Below, one piece after another: positions 22,343-23,375 of a DNA stretch of 23,375 nucleotides. The position numbers were made by a program, and so were the translations under genes. Source of the stretch: a virus. The stretch spans positions 1 to 23,375 of the IMG/VR virus record IMGVR_UViG_3300006928_000092; one strand, written 5' to 3'. The notes under the pieces were generated by a model. That model was not told the origin of the DNA. It made no database searches and saw only the letters and a program-made list of their open reading frames with translations. Numbering within the stretch: the first letter of the stretch is position 1; each line of letters opens with the position of its first letter.

Positions 22343-23375
22343 TTAAGCTCCTTTACCTTCAGCTTTTAATTTCATATTATAGTTAAGTAAGTCTTGTGCA
22401 AATAATGCAAATGGTGTGTATCCTGGTATTGGATTTCTATATCTATTATCTAGTGTACCATTTTTGACTTGCTTTTCAAATTCAACTTTAACATTACCAT
22501 AAAAGATTTCAAGTTGCTTTTGTTTTGCAGCTGGACTTAACCCATGCCCAACTCCATATTTAGATTGAATGATATTATCATTTAGTGTTTTAAATTTATC
22601 ATGAGAAAATGTAACAGTCTCTCCGTCTACAGTTTCTTTAAGTAAACCAGGTACTGCAGCCTTATGAACAATTGCAAGTTGTTCTAAGAAAGGTCTTAGA
22701 CTACTTGGTTTTATACCATCTGGATCTCTATTTGTATGTGCAATAGCCATGTTGTATGCTTGAGTACCATACTCTGATGCTGCAAGAGGATCGATATTAT
22801 TTTCCATAGCCCATTTAACTATTTCATCTGCGGCTTTACCAGGTCTAATATCAGTTTTGTAAGTAACACTATAAGTATTGTTAGTCTTACTTCCTGTTTC
22901 ATATTTATCTAATCGATTATGATCTTCTTTAATACGAGATTCTACATGCTTAGCCATTTTCATTCTACGATCCTGATACTCTGGAGTACCTGCTACTAAC
23001 TTAGGATCAGTTTGGTATGATGCATCTATTCTAGTTTTACCACCATCAGCAGACGTATACTTTATCTTTTCCTTTGTGACCGGATCAGTTAACTCATATT
23101 CACGTGCCCATCCTTTTACCATCTTATTACCAACCTTTTTCCAATAAGGTTTACGTTCTCCTACCTGTCTAGGAGTTTGTCCTATACGTATAAGTTTACT
23201 ATAGTCTCCAGTCCTTTTAAAGTTTTGTATAGAACCAGCTGTAAACTTATGGCTATTCTCAGCAATGTATTTATTTATTGCAGCTTCTTTAGTATCAACT
23301 CTTTTTAAATAACCTTTAGCTGCATACTGTAAAGAGCCTCCATGATTAAATCCTAATAGTCTAGAACCAAGATAA
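22343..23375 (-). CDS. Virion-module protein, 5' end beyond window (344 residues visible)
   Basis: The frame stays open to the right edge, 85 codons before the first in-window Met commonly chosen (23122), so the real start lies outside. The visible upstream part contains YLGSRLLGFNHGGSLQYAAK, which loosely recalls the LG-x-GGA-type segment of virion peptidoglycan hydrolases; this is weak. The rest is charged and helical, with repeated basic and Asp-rich segments (TGSKTNNTYSVTYKTDIRPG, FLEQLAIVHKAAVP). It is co-transcribed with the two giant proteins, and its end supplies the ribosome binding site of the 1376-residue gene. A role as an ejected or internal virion protein follows from position only. 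Confidence 0.6.
   Translation of the reverse strand, partial: YLGSRLLGFNHGGSLQYAAKGYLKRVDTKEAAINKYIAENSHKFTAGSIQNFKRTGDYSKLIRIGQTPRQVGERKPYWKKVGNKMVKGWAREYELTDPVTKEKIKYTSADGGKTRIDASYQTDPKLVAGTPEYQDRRMKMAKHVESRIKEDHNRLDKYETGSKTNNTYSVTYKTDIRPGKAADEIVKWAMENNIDPLAASEYGTQAYNMAIAHTNRDPDGIKPSSLRPFLEQLAIVHKAAVPGLLKETVDGETVTFSHDKFKTLNDNIIQSKYGVGHGLSPAAKQKQLEIFYGNVKVEFEKQVKNGTLDNRYRNPIPGYTPFALFAQDLLNYNMKLKAEGKGA

Overview
The window is part of an AT-rich, short-tailed (podovirus-type) phage genome. Very low GC, T7/N4-style replication enzymes and heavy use of A/T-ending codons suggest a marine alphaproteobacterial host, perhaps a SAR11-like bacterium; the host is an inference. No integrase, ligase, single-stranded DNA binding protein, holin or lysin is recognised inside the window.

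Layout. (1) Positions 57-4408, + strand: a tightly packed run of small early-type genes, mostly unknown, with two overlapping nucleotide-metabolism genes: a thymidylate-synthase-family enzyme carrying the Asn-to-Asp change that marks dCMP-specific enzymes, and a MazG-like nucleotide pyrophosphohydrolase. (2) Positions 4380-4715: a complete tRNA-Trp(CCA), about 225 nt of probably structured non-coding RNA, and a strong bidirectional terminator. (3) Positions 4731-5208: one lone minus-strand gene (possible small terminase subunit) between two GC-rich near-identical direct repeats, next to a palindrome and a T7-like promoter candidate. (4) Positions 5215-13627, + strand: the replication and transcription module, with genes overlapping or abutting: small basic protein, DUF1599-like protein, family A DNA polymerase, nuclease candidate, 5'-3' exonuclease, RusA-type resolvase, primase-helicase, dCMP deaminase, T7-type RNA polymerase and two small proteins. 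(5) Positions 13631-13664: a bidirectional terminator where the two strands' transcripts converge. (6) Positions 13675-23375, - strand: the 3' end of a late/virion module with a 36-codon ORF, a 1471-residue protein, a 1376-residue protein and a truncated third gene.

The main discovery is the 1471-residue minus-strand protein. It carries the GR...NPQ, motif A and motif B signatures of single-subunit RNA polymerases, plus a plausible motif C, in the right order. It therefore looks like a virion RNA polymerase of the phage N4 kind. Between motifs B and C it has a well-preserved NADAR (YbiA/DUF1768) domain, a family known to act on ADP-ribose and to remove it from guanine in DNA. The adjacent 1376-residue virion-type protein begins with a staphylococcal-nuclease-like domain. 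If both are ejected with the genome, the first proteins entering the cell would include an RNA polymerase, a possible de-ADP-ribosylase (a potential counter to DarT-type or other NAD-based defence) and a possible nuclease.

Inferred workflow: the ejected polymerase transcribes early genes; the 731-residue T7-type polymerase takes over later; polymerase, primase-helicase, exonuclease and resolvase copy the genome; the dCMP-specific ThyA-family enzyme, MazG-like enzyme, DUF1599-like protein and dCMP deaminase reshape the pyrimidine pool, possibly giving modified cytosine in phage DNA.
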